Assembly (NCBI RefSeq): GCF_000710915.1 | Contig: NZ_BAUA01000107.1 | Coordinates: 1-64,000 of the forward strand | Source of the DNA: Nocardia brasiliensis IFM 10847 | Lineage (GTDB): Bacteria > Actinomycetota > Actinomycetes > Mycobacteriales > Mycobacteriaceae | Length of the DNA: 64,000 nucleotides | Reading direction: 5' to 3' | In this document: in pieces, positions 27,115-35,196 of the stretch | How positions within the stretch are numbered: the first letter of the stretch is position 1 | Layout of the letters: each line of letters starts with the position of its first letter | Notes under the pieces: generated by a model | Databases searched by the model: none | Seen by the model: only the letters and a program-made list of their open reading frames with translations | Told to the model about the DNA's origin: nothing | Position numbers and translations under genes: made by a program

Positions 27115-27918
27115 TCAGCAGGGCGGATCGTAGCGGCCGTCGACGGCGGTCCAGCCGCCGTCGACGTACAGCATCGTCCCGGTGACGAAGCTCGACGCGT
27201 CCGCGGCCAGAAAGGCGACGGCTCCGGCGATTTCGCTCGGCTCGGCCCAGCGCCCGAGCGCGCTCTTGGACGCGTACGCCGCCCGCCACTGCGGTTGCGC
27301 GTAGATCGAGTCGGTGAGCGGGGTGCGCACGACCCCGGGCGCGATGGCGTTCACGCGCACTCCGGCCGGGCCGAATTCGGCGGCGGCTCCGCGGATCAGC
27401 TGGACCAGCGCGGCCTTGGTCGCCGCGTACACGGCTTGCCCCGGTTCGACGGTGATCGCCCGGATCGAGGACATGCCGACGATCGAACCGCCGCCCCGGG
27501 CGACCATGCCCTTGCCGAAAGCGCGGATCAGATGGAAGGCGGCGCGCAGATTCAAGTCCAGTACCGCATCGAATTCGTCTGTCGTGTAATCGAACAGGCG
27601 CTTGCGCACATTGCGGCCGGTGGTGAAGACGAGCACGTCGAGGTCGGGCAGCTCGGCGGCGGCGACGGCGACGGCGTCCGCGTCCCGCGCATCGAGGGCC
27701 AGGGCGACGGCGGGGGAGCCCGCCAGTCGCGCCGTCTCCTCGGCGCGTGTGCGATCGATATCGGCGCACACCACCTCCGCACCGAGTGCGGCCAACGCGA
27801 GCGCCGACTCGCGTCCGATGCCGCTGCCCGCGCCGATGACCGCGGCACGCTTGCCGTCCAGCCGGAAGAGTTCCTGGTAGTCGAGTGCGGCGGGGGTGAG
27901 GTCCGGGTGCGTGGTCAT
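27115..27918 (-). CDS. short-chain dehydrogenase/reductase
   Basis: 267 residues. It is a classical SDR with NAD(P) motif GAGSGIG (29-35), NxAG-equivalent TTGRNV, catalytic Ser150/151 in GMSSIRA and YxxxK at Tyr164-Lys168 (VYAATKAA), and the usual end VTGTMLYVDGGW. It is the last gene of the leftward phosphonate operon, 33 bases behind the aldehyde dehydrogenase. Candidate roles are oxidising hydroxymethylphosphonate, reducing a phosphonoaldehyde, or an unrelated ketoreduction. Sequence does not choose between them. Confidence 0.88.
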   Translation of the reverse strand: MTTHPDLTPAALDYQELFRLDGKRAAVIGAGSGIGRESALALAALGAEVVCADIDRTRAEETARLAGSPAVALALDARDADAVAVAAAELPDLDVLVFTTGRNVRKRLFDYTTDEFDAVLDLNLRAAFHLIRAFGKGMVARGGGSIVGMSSIRAITVEPGQAVYAATKAALVQLIRGAAAEFGPAGVRVNAIAPGVVRTPLTDSIYAQPQWRAAYASKSALGRWAEPSEIAGAVAFLAADASSFVTGTMLYVDGGWTAVDGRYDPPC

Positions 27919-27951
27919 CGATGCGTCCTGACTCTTGATGTCCGAAGGGAT

Positions 27952-29343
27952 TTACCGCGGGTAGGGCAGGGTGACCGTTTTGACGGTGCTCATCTCGCGG
28001 ATCGAGTAGGCGATCCCTTCGCGGCCGAGTCCGCTGGATTTCACGCCGCCGAACGGGATGTGCGGGGAGTCGAAATGCGGTCCCGCGTCGAGGTTCACCG
28101 CGCCGACCCGCAGCTGCGCCGCGAGCGTGGTGAAGGCGGCGACGTCGCCTGTCACCACCCCGGCCTGCAAGCCGTACCTGGTCGAGTTGGCCACGCTGAT
28201 CGCCTCGGCGGTATCGGCCACCCGGATCACGGGGGCGACCGGGCCGAAGGTCTCCTCGACCACCAGTTCGGCGTCGGCGGGTACCTGATCGAGCACCGCG
28301 GGCGTGACGAGCGCGCCACGGCGTTCACCGCCGAGCAGCAGTTTCGCGTGCGCGGCAACGGCTTCGGCGATCCGCCGTACCACCGTGTCCGCGGCGTCCG
28401 CGCTGATGAGCGGCCCGACCTCGGTCGCGGGATCGAGCGGATCGCCCGCTCGTTTCCGCGCAGCCGCCTCGACGAGCCCCGCGACGAGATCGTCGCCCAC
28501 CGCGCCCACGGCGATGACGCGTTTGACGCCGCGGCAGGACTGCCCGGCGGTGGCGAACGCGCCCTGTACCGCCAGCTGCACCGCCAAGTCGAGATCGGCG
28601 TCGGGCAACACGATCAGCGGATCGTTGCCCCCCAGCTCCAGTAGGAGTTTCTTGCCCGCGGCGGCGACCGATACCGCGCGGCCCGTATGCGCCGAGCCCG
28701 TGAAGGTGACCATGTCGATGCCGCGATGCCCGGCGAGTGCGGGGCCGAGCTCACCGGGCGCACCGGTGGTGACGACGAGGTGGTGCGGCGGCAGGCCGGC
28801 CTCGAGCATGATCTCGGCGAAAGCCAGTGCGGTGAGCGGTGTTTTCTCCGAGGGCTTCAGCACCACCGCGCAGCCCGCCGCGACTGCGGGCGCGAGCTTC
28901 ACGACCACCTGGTTGAGCGGCCGGTTGAACGGCGTGATCGCCGCGACGACGCCGATCGGCTCGAACATGGTGAGCGCCAGCCGATCATGCCCCGGCACCG
29001 GAATGCTCTCCCCGCGCAGCCGTTCGGCCTCGTCCGCCGCGACCGTGAGATTCGTTGCGGCCCGGTCGGTCTCCCGGGTGGTCTCGGCGAGGCAGACACC
29101 GGATTCGCGCGAGATCAGCGGTGCGAGCTCGGCGGCTCGTTCGCGGACCAGGCGGGCCGCGGTCCGCAGGATGGTGGCCCGCTGGTCCGGCCGCAGGGGT
29201 CGCCAGGCGGCGCGCAGGCCGCCGATCGCGGCGTCCAACTCTGAAACGCTGTCGCGCGCAACGGCTCCGACGGTTTCCCCGGTCCACGGATTGTGTACCG
29301 GGAACTCCTCGGTGGCGGGTCGGTATGCGCCGTCACGAAACAT
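27952..29343 (-). CDS. NAD(P)-dependent aldehyde dehydrogenase, PhnY/PhpJ-like
   Basis: 463 residues. It has the full ALDH core: ITPFNRPLNQV, VLKPSEKTPL, FTGSAHTGRAV, general base Glu236 in LLLELGGNDP and nucleophile Cys270 in ATAGQSCRGVKR. The GQSCRGVKR form (R after C) resembles phosphonoacetaldehyde dehydrogenase PhnY and the ALDH in the phosphinothricin cluster. A GGAG-type ribosome site precedes the ATG, which lies within the last 11 bases of the decarboxylase gene. Possible reactions are phosphonoacetaldehyde to phosphonoacetate, or phosphonoformaldehyde to phosphonoformate. Confidence 0.85.
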   Translation of the reverse strand: MFRDGAYRPATEEFPVHNPWTGETVGAVARDSVSELDAAIGGLRAAWRPLRPDQRATILRTAARLVRERAAELAPLISRESGVCLAETTRETDRAATNLTVAADEAERLRGESIPVPGHDRLALTMFEPIGVVAAITPFNRPLNQVVVKLAPAVAAGCAVVLKPSEKTPLTALAFAEIMLEAGLPPHHLVVTTGAPGELGPALAGHRGIDMVTFTGSAHTGRAVSVAAAGKKLLLELGGNDPLIVLPDADLDLAVQLAVQGAFATAGQSCRGVKRVIAVGAVGDDLVAGLVEAAARKRAGDPLDPATEVGPLISADAADTVVRRIAEAVAAHAKLLLGGERRGALVTPAVLDQVPADAELVVEETFGPVAPVIRVADTAEAISVANSTRYGLQAGVVTGDVAAFTTLAAQLRVGAVNLDAGPHFDSPHIPFGGVKSSGLGREGIAYSIREMSTVKTVTLPYPR

Positions 29344-30484
29344 GATCGTCTCCTGTCACGAAGGCTTTGAATCGGCGCGCCACGTCGGACGGTCCGACCG
29401 CCGGTCGGCCCAGCCGCTCGACCGAACCGGGACGAATCCGGAGGTAGAGCAGTGCCGGTCCCGGCTCGAGCTGGGCCGCCTTGACCGCGTCGGTGAATTC
29501 GGCGAGATCGGCGCAGTCGAACACGCGGGCGTAGCCGCAGGCCCGCGCGAGCGCGGGGAAGTCGACCTGCGCCGCGAGACTCTGCTGCCCACCGGTGGAG
29601 TCGTGCACGCCGTTGTCCAGCAGGACATGGATCAGATTGCCGGTGCCGTGCGCGCCGACGGTGGCGAAGGTCCCCAGCCGCATCAGCGCCGCGCCGTCCC
29701 CGTCGAGCACGACGACCTGTCTACGGGTATGCCGCGCGACGCCGAGCCCGACGGCGCTCGCGGACCCCATCGCACCGACCAGGTAGAAGTGCTGCGGCCG
29801 GTCGGCGAGGGTGTAGAGCTCTCGGCTGGTCTTGCCGGTGGTGGACAGCACGGCGGCGGCGTCGGGCAGGGCGCCGACGAGCGCCTCCAGCGCCGCCATG
29901 CGCGTGGGTGCGGCCCGTTCGGCCCGCGACCGGGTCACCGTCGGCAGCACCGGGGAGGGCAGCGGCGGCTCGGCGAGCGGCTCGGCGGCCACTGTGCCGT
30001 CGCGCAGGATGAACGCGAAAGGCCTTTGCTCGCTGCCCATTGCGACCCACCCGGTGGACAGGCAGGCGTCGAGTCCGGCGGCGTCGGCGGGGAGCACCGC
30101 GTGGCCCACCTGCAGCAGGTCGAGCAGACCCGCCGTGATCGCCCCCATCAATTCGTGCTGCGGCTCGTCCGGGCGGCCCGGTTCCCCGCGCCAGCTGACG
30201 AGCAGTGGCACCGGGATTCGGCTCGGGTGGGTCAGCGAGGTCAGCGGGTTCACCATGTTGCCCAGCCCCGAGTTCTGCGCCAGCACGCAGGCCGTGGCGC
30301 CGGCCAGCCAGCATCCCGCCGCGACCGCCACCGCCTCGCCCTCGTGCGTCACCGGCAGGTACCCCGCGACCGAGCCGGACGCCGCGCGGTTGATCATCGG
30401 GGTCAGGTAGGAGCACGGCACGCCCACCACGTCGGCCACGCCGCGCGCGACGAACCCGCCGAGCAGCTCGTCCGCGTCGATCAC
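29333..30484 (-). CDS. ppd: phosphonopyruvate decarboxylase
   Basis: 383 residues from the GTG at 30484. It is thiamine-diphosphate dependent. The N-terminal half has VPCSYLTPMINRA, the activating Glu in THEGEAVAVAAG and AQNSGLGNMVNPL. The C-terminal half has the ThDP motif VLDGDGAALMRLGT (259-272) followed by HVLLDNGVHDSTGGQ. This layout and length match Ppd, which turns phosphonopyruvate into phosphonoacetaldehyde and pulls the unfavourable PEP mutase equilibrium. It overlaps pepM by four bases (GTGA) and the ALDH by 11, so the three are coupled. Confidence 0.95.
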   Translation of the reverse strand: MIDADELLGGFVARGVADVVGVPCSYLTPMINRAASGSVAGYLPVTHEGEAVAVAAGCWLAGATACVLAQNSGLGNMVNPLTSLTHPSRIPVPLLVSWRGEPGRPDEPQHELMGAITAGLLDLLQVGHAVLPADAAGLDACLSTGWVAMGSEQRPFAFILRDGTVAAEPLAEPPLPSPVLPTVTRSRAERAAPTRMAALEALVGALPDAAAVLSTTGKTSRELYTLADRPQHFYLVGAMGSASAVGLGVARHTRRQVVVLDGDGAALMRLGTFATVGAHGTGNLIHVLLDNGVHDSTGGQQSLAAQVDFPALARACGYARVFDCADLAEFTDAVKAAQLEPGPALLYLRIRPGSVERLGRPAVGPSDVARRFKAFVTGDDHVS

Positions 30485-31404
30485 GAATCCGCCCACTTCT
30501 TCGCCAGCTCGGTGTAGTGCGCCTCGTCCGCCTCCAATTCCGGATATCCCATGAGGCCGAACACCTCCTGCAGCGAGGCGATATCCGGCTCGACCACGGT
30601 GGGACCGTCGCGCAGCAGCGACCGGCAGACCTGACGCATCGCGGCCACCGAGGCCCGCATCGACTGATTGGCCCAGATCACCGCGGCGATACCGAGTTCG
30701 GCGAATGTCTCCCGGGGCACGGTGTGGTAGGTGGTGGGTGCGATCACGAGCGGCAGCCGGGCCGCCCACTCGGTGGTGAACTCCGCGATCTCGTCGATGG
30801 TGCGTCGGCGGGAGTGAATGAAGATGGCATCGGCGCCTGCCTGCCGGTACGCCTCGGCGCGGCGCAGCGCCTCGGCCGTGCCCGCGCCGGCGATGAGCGC
30901 CTCGGTGCGGGCGACGAGCACGAAGCCGGGATCGACCTTGTCCCGGCAGGCCGCGATCTTGGCGCACATGTCACCGACCGGCGCCAGCGGGTGCCGGTCG
31001 CCGAAATAGGAGTTCATCTTCGGAAAGACCTTGTCTTCCATGCACATTCCCGCCGCGCCGACGCGCTCGGCACGGGCGGCGAAGCGGCGGGCGGTATTGA
31101 AGTTGCCGTAGCCGGTGTCGGCGTCGACGAGTACCGGGATCGCGCCCGCGTCGACGACCCGGGCCACCAGATCGAGCATTTCGCCCCAGGACACCTCGTC
31201 GCTGTCCCGCGCGCCGAGCGCGGTGGACATGCACAGACCGGAGGCCCAGATGCCGGCGAAGCCGGCTTCGGCCGCGATGCGCGCGCTGAGTCCGTCGTGG
31301 GCGCCCATGAGGAAGGACGGTTCGGGTCCGGCGAGCAGTTCGCGCAACCGCACACCGGCGTGACACCGCGGCGGTGCGGCCGTTCGAAGGGGGAGGTTGT
31401 CCAT
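30481..31404 (-). CDS. pepM: phosphoenolpyruvate phosphonomutase
   Basis: 307 residues from the ATG at 31404 (a GTG three bases earlier is also possible, with GAGAGG eight bases before it). It belongs to the isocitrate lyase superfamily and has the diagnostic PepM signature EDKxxxxxNS, here EDKVFPKMNS at residues 123-132. Mg-binding DADTGYGN lies at 94-101. It converts PEP to 3-phosphonopyruvate, the C-P bond-forming entry to nearly all biological phosphonates. It is followed directly by ppd. The long in-frame extension upstream to 32133 only overlaps the dehydrogenase gene and is not part of the protein. Confidence 0.97.
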   Translation of the reverse strand: MDNLPLRTAAPPRCHAGVRLRELLAGPEPSFLMGAHDGLSARIAAEAGFAGIWASGLCMSTALGARDSDEVSWGEMLDLVARVVDAGAIPVLVDADTGYGNFNTARRFAARAERVGAAGMCMEDKVFPKMNSYFGDRHPLAPVGDMCAKIAACRDKVDPGFVLVARTEALIAGAGTAEALRRAEAYRQAGADAIFIHSRRRTIDEIAEFTTEWAARLPLVIAPTTYHTVPRETFAELGIAAVIWANQSMRASVAAMRQVCRSLLRDGPTVVEPDIASLQEVFGLMGYPELEADEAHYTELAKKWADS

Positions 31405-31457
31405 CACGCGCAATGCCTCTCGCACTCGGGATCGAAAATCGTTGTGGCGACCACGGA

Positions 31458-32468
31458 TCACGTCACCCGGCCGGTGGCGGGCGGCGGACCACCGGCCAGG
31501 ACCTGGGCGACGCCCTCGGCGATCCGGCGACGGCAACTGCGCTCGGACTCCACCGAGAGAAACGCGCGGTGGGCCGAGACCACCACATCCGGCCTGGGCA
31601 GCAGTTTGCGCGCGGCCGGATCGTCGTTCGGGTCCTCGGGCGTGAAGACGTCCGAGGCGAAGCCGCCGAGCCGGCCGCCCTCGAGCGCGTCGAGGACCGC
31701 CGCCGGGTCTACCAGGCGGCCCCTGGCCGCATTGACCAGCAGCGCGCCCGGCCGGGCCGCGGCCAGCGCGCCCGCGTCGACGAGCTGATCGGTCTCCGTC
31801 GTCAGGGCCGCGTGCAGGACGACAGCGTCTGCGGCGGCGAACAATTCGGCCGGCGAGGCGACGGCGGCGACACCGTGACCTGCCATCAGATCGGCGGCGA
31901 CGTACGGGTCGTACGCGATGACCGTTTTGTAGAACGCCTGGAGTTTGCGGGCGGTAGCCCGCCCGATCCGGCCGAAGCCGATGATCCCCGCGGTACACAT
32001 CGACACCCGCCGCGGTACGCCGCCCGCATGGATATTCCACTGCTGGGACTTGACGAGGCGGTCCTGGGGGCAGACCTTGCGTTCCAACGCCAGCAGCAGC
32101 GCGAGGGTGTGCGTGCTCACCTCGTCTACGCAATAGTCGGGCACGTTGAACGAGACGATTCCGGTCCCGGCCAGCAGCGGGGCATTGAGATTGTCGATGC
32201 CGACACCGCTGCGCGCGATCACCCGGCAGCGCGGGCCGACCGCGTCCAGCAACTCGGGCGTGACCTGACAGCGGTAGATCACCAGGGCATCCGCCCCGCG
32301 CACATGGTCGTGGAACTCGGGACCGGAGACCACGTATCGGCTCTCGAAAAGCCCTAAACGCAAGTCGATTTCGCGGCCGAACGCGGTGCGTTCGATATCC
32401 GCGCGGGCGAGGTCGGGTTGTCCCCGCTCGTTCAGTGCCCAGGCCGGATCGGTATAGACGACGCGCAC
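31458..32468 (-). CDS. D-2-hydroxyacid dehydrogenase family protein, PhpE-like
   Basis: 336 residues from a GTG with GGGAGG upstream. It belongs to the phosphoglycerate dehydrogenase/CtBP family with NAD motif GFGRIG (164-169) and YDPYV after it. The catalytic triad is Arg249 (NAARGRLVD), Glu278 (FTPEDP) and His300 (SAHRAFLS). The substrate-side motif ARSGVGIDNL is also present. A homologue, PhpE, sits in the phosphinothricin cluster and is thought to act after hydroxymethylphosphonate. Its place between hepD and pepM supports a similar role here: oxidation of HMP toward phosphonoformaldehyde or phosphonoformate. Confidence 0.87.
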   Translation of the reverse strand: MRVVYTDPAWALNERGQPDLARADIERTAFGREIDLRLGLFESRYVVSGPEFHDHVRGADALVIYRCQVTPELLDAVGPRCRVIARSGVGIDNLNAPLLAGTGIVSFNVPDYCVDEVSTHTLALLLALERKVCPQDRLVKSQQWNIHAGGVPRRVSMCTAGIIGFGRIGRATARKLQAFYKTVIAYDPYVAADLMAGHGVAAVASPAELFAAADAVVLHAALTTETDQLVDAGALAAARPGALLVNAARGRLVDPAAVLDALEGGRLGGFASDVFTPEDPNDDPAARKLLPRPDVVVSAHRAFLSVESERSCRRRIAEGVAQVLAGGPPPATGRVT

Positions 32469-32499
32469 TCTTGCCTCCCGTGCTGACGCGGCGCGGTGT

Positions 32500-33822
32500 T
32501 CAGGAGTCGTAGCCCCAGCCGCGGTTGTCTCGGTGCCCGCGCCGCACTGTGGCGCCCGCGGCATAGGTATTGGTCAGCTCGAACAGGTCGAGGTAGCCGA
32601 GGTGTCGTCCCGAGCCCAACTTGATCAGCGCGCCCTGGCCGGACCAGCGATGCGCGACGAACGGTGCGACCCACGCCGATCCGTCGACCTCCAGGTCTGC
32701 CTCTGCTTGCTGCCCGTCGGCCCGAATCCAGTGCAGCGTCGGCGTTCCGGCGGTCACGAGATAGTGCGTTTCGGCGGGTTCGCGCAGGTCCTCGCCCGCC
32801 GCGCCGTCGACCCGCAGATACAGCCCGGTGAGGTCGGGCAGATGCGGGGCCGCGGCCAGTGAGGTGACTGTGTATCCGCGGAAATCCCTTGCCTCCTTGC
32901 GGCATTCGGCGATGTCTTTGAAGGTCTTGCCGACCGCGTCGTGTCTGGCCGCGGGCCGGATCAGCAGCCGGTAGTCGAAGCCGAGCGTCGTGCCCAGCTC
33001 GCGTAACACCGCGAGCGTGCCGTCGTCGATCGCCGCGATCAGCGCCTCGGGCGTCAGACCCATAGTGACACCGGCGGATTCGACCGTGTGTCCCCGGCGA
33101 GCGAACAGCAGTCGGGCCACCTGCTGCGGGTCCAGGCCGCCGTCGAGCCAGGCGAGCAGTTCGCGCGCGGCCGGATCGGACCAGTCGTTGACCTCTTCCA
33201 GGAGCCCGGCCAGCGGGGATCGGCCGGTATAGGACACGATTCGGGCCGGTTCGGTACCGGCGAGGGAGTAGGTGTGCGGACAATACGACGGCTCGACGTA
33301 GGAATCGCCGACGATCCAGCGGTCGGTGTCGGTGTTGGCGACGATCACCTGCCAGGTCGACTCGTCGAGTTCGGCGCCCCAGCGGCCGTGGATATCGCCG
33401 GGGCCGAGGTTGATCGTGATCGCCGGTTCCAAGTGCCCATTGTTCAAGGCGGGCAATCGGTTCGCGGGACAAAGGATATCCAGCACGACCGGGGCGACCG
33501 CGCCCGGCGGCGCCGCCATTGTGTAGTAGTTGTAGAAATGAATGCCGTCGCGCTGAATGGGACGCCGGGTGTCGCGGAGTTCCCGCGCGGTGCGGACCAG
33601 GACGGTGAGATCGCGTCGCCCGGTCGCGACGAGATGTTCCGGGGTGATCTGCAGCGTGCGGGTCAGGACAGCGACGATGTCTTCGGGCCATTCGCAATCA
33701 CCGGAAACAGTCAGCAATTTCGTGAGTTCCGCGTGGTCGATGCCGAGTGTGCCTGCTATCTGTCCGGTGGTCACTTTCCGAATGTTGAGCCAGTGCACGA
33801 CCTTGTAGTTGTCAACGAGCAT
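32500..33822 (-). CDS. hepD: 2-hydroxyethylphosphonate dioxygenase (HEPD)
   Basis: 440 residues. A helix-turn-helix-like N-terminus (KVTTGQIAGTLGIDHAELTKLL) and tandem cupins are as in PhpD. Conserved residues fall at PhpD-like positions: Lys16, Arg91, Tyr99/100 and Asn127/128. The Fe ligands align with spacing identical to PhpD's H129/E176/H182, here His130 (in NNGHLEP), Glu177 and His183 (in VEPSYCPH). Glu177 is the point of difference from methylphosphonate synthase, which uses Gln there. HEPD cleaves 2-hydroxyethylphosphonate with O2 to hydroxymethylphosphonate and formate. It is the second gene of the leftward operon; its start overlaps the alcohol dehydrogenase stop by 11 bases. Confidence 0.93.
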   Translation of the reverse strand: MLVDNYKVVHWLNIRKVTTGQIAGTLGIDHAELTKLLTVSGDCEWPEDIVAVLTRTLQITPEHLVATGRRDLTVLVRTARELRDTRRPIQRDGIHFYNYYTMAAPPGAVAPVVLDILCPANRLPALNNGHLEPAITINLGPGDIHGRWGAELDESTWQVIVANTDTDRWIVGDSYVEPSYCPHTYSLAGTEPARIVSYTGRSPLAGLLEEVNDWSDPAARELLAWLDGGLDPQQVARLLFARRGHTVESAGVTMGLTPEALIAAIDDGTLAVLRELGTTLGFDYRLLIRPAARHDAVGKTFKDIAECRKEARDFRGYTVTSLAAAPHLPDLTGLYLRVDGAAGEDLREPAETHYLVTAGTPTLHWIRADGQQAEADLEVDGSAWVAPFVAHRWSGQGALIKLGSGRHLGYLDLFELTNTYAAGATVRRGHRDNRGWGYDS

Positions 33823-35008
33823 GATCTCTCTCCGCACTCCCGGCCAACAGCTGGGTCAGGGTCGCCGCGTCCACCCGGCGCGGGTTGTTGCCCGCGCGGT
33901 CGTAGGCGAGGGCCTCGGTGGCGATCCGGGCCGCGTCGTGGCCGAGGTCCGGGGGCGGCGGCAGCGCGGGCGAGCGCACCAGCGCCGCCACCTTCCCGGC
34001 CAGTTCGTCGACGCTGTCGGCGCCCGCGGCGCGCACCACCCGCGCGATGGCGTCGCGCACCCGCAGGGCCCCGCGCGGGTCGGTGCAGTCGGCGCCGACC
34101 TGCGCGTTGTACCGCAGCACCGCCGCCAGCGTGAGACCGCAGGCGTGCCCGTGGCTCAGCCCGTGCCGGAGGGTCAGCGGGTACGACATCGCATGGCACA
34201 CAGTGGTTCCCGCAATGGCGATGGCGCGACCGGCGAGATGCCCGGCCAGCAGCGCCGCGGCGCGATGGGCTGCGCTCAGGTCGGTGTGGCGCTGCTCGAG
34301 CACCTCGGCGAGCTGTGCCCAGGCGGCCGCGCCCAGCCACTCGGATCGTTCGTCGGCGCGGATCGACCACGCACCTTCCACACCCTGCGCGAGGGTGTCG
34401 AGCAGGCAGCTGACGAGATCGGCCGCGGGCAGCCCGATCAGCAGTTCCGGATCCAGCACCGCGGTCACCGGCTGTAACGCGGTACCGCGCAGGGACAGTT
34501 TGCGGCCGCGATCGCGGTGCCAGATGGTAGCGAAGGGCGTGGCCTCCGCGCCGGTGCCCGGTGTCGTCGGCAAGGCGACGACGGGTGGCGCGCCTGCGTC
34601 GTCGGCCGTCGCCGCGCAGGCCAGGACCACCGCGTGCGGCGTGCGGTCGGCACTGGTCGACAGTGCCGCGGCGGCCTTGCCCGCGTCCATGACGCTGCCG
34701 CCGCCGACGGTGACGACCACCTCGGTGCGATGCGCGCGGATCTCGTCCGTCAGCCGGGCCACGGATTCGGGTGTGGGGAGCCCGGCGTGCACGACGGTAC
34801 GCAGCGCGAAACCCTGGAGCGCGGCGCGCAGCGGTTCGGCCCAGGCGCGGTGCCGGAAGCCGTTGCCTGCCACCAAGAGCACACGCGGCGCGCCGGTGCC
34901 GGCCGCCGCGCGCACCACGGCCGGGGCGACTTCGGCGGCGCGTTCACCCACGAGGGTGCGAGGCGAGTCCAGCAGCAGGGTGCTGACCCGGAAATCGGCG
35001 GCGTGCAT
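33812..35008 (-). CDS. iron-type alcohol dehydrogenase, PhpC-like phosphonoacetaldehyde reductase
   Basis: 398 residues. Its group III (iron) ADH features are VVVTVGGGSVMDAGKAAAAL (98-117), PTTPGTGAEATPFATIW and the metal histidines in VCHAMSYPLTLRHGLSHGHACGL. PhpC and related enzymes reduce phosphonoacetaldehyde to 2-hydroxyethylphosphonate, the substrate of HEPD. It is the first gene of the leftward operon and overlaps hepD. The ATG at 35008 follows GGAGGCAGGTGG. Phosphonate-cluster placement makes the assignment strong. Family alone would not distinguish it from other iron ADHs. Confidence 0.88.
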   Translation of the reverse strand: MHAADFRVSTLLLDSPRTLVGERAAEVAPAVVRAAAGTGAPRVLLVAGNGFRHRAWAEPLRAALQGFALRTVVHAGLPTPESVARLTDEIRAHRTEVVVTVGGGSVMDAGKAAAALSTSADRTPHAVVLACAATADDAGAPPVVALPTTPGTGAEATPFATIWHRDRGRKLSLRGTALQPVTAVLDPELLIGLPAADLVSCLLDTLAQGVEGAWSIRADERSEWLGAAAWAQLAEVLEQRHTDLSAAHRAAALLAGHLAGRAIAIAGTTVCHAMSYPLTLRHGLSHGHACGLTLAAVLRYNAQVGADCTDPRGALRVRDAIARVVRAAGADSVDELAGKVAALVRSPALPPPPDLGHDAARIATEALAYDRAGNNPRRVDAATLTQLLAGSAERDHAR

Positions 35009-35196
35009 CGACCACCTGCCTCCAGCAAACGAAGAGATCCCAGTGACGGGAAATCCCCATCATCCCCCCGGTGTACGGACGAAGTCCTCAGGTTGAATAA
35101 CACGGTACCCTAGGCTCGGTTAATATCAGAGCTCGTTTGTTTCACCAGTCGTGCATGAACTTCCCAGCGGTGCACGAACTTCCGGAGGCCGGTGCC
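35009..35196. promoter_or_regulatory. divergent promoter region with a 14-bp direct repeat
   Basis: This 188-base gap separates the leftward phosphonate operon from the rightward methyltransferase operon and should hold both promoters. GTGCATGAACTTCC (35151-35164) and GTGCACGAACTTCC (35170-35183) differ at one base and start 19 bases apart; the second copy ends next to the GGAGG ribosome site of the methyltransferase. TAATAT at about 35121-35126 could be a -10 box, but no good -35 was found. The repeat may be an operator shared by both operons. Confidence 0.45.

Noticed and set aside
30481..32133. A 550-residue version of PEP mutase.
   Set aside because: The extra N-terminal part overlaps the D-2-hydroxyacid dehydrogenase and is low-complexity. 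PepM proteins are about 300 residues.
32500..33822. Methylphosphonate synthase instead of HEPD.
   Set aside because: The metal ligand at the decisive position is Glu (VEPSYCPH), not the Gln of MPnS, and spacing matches PhpD.
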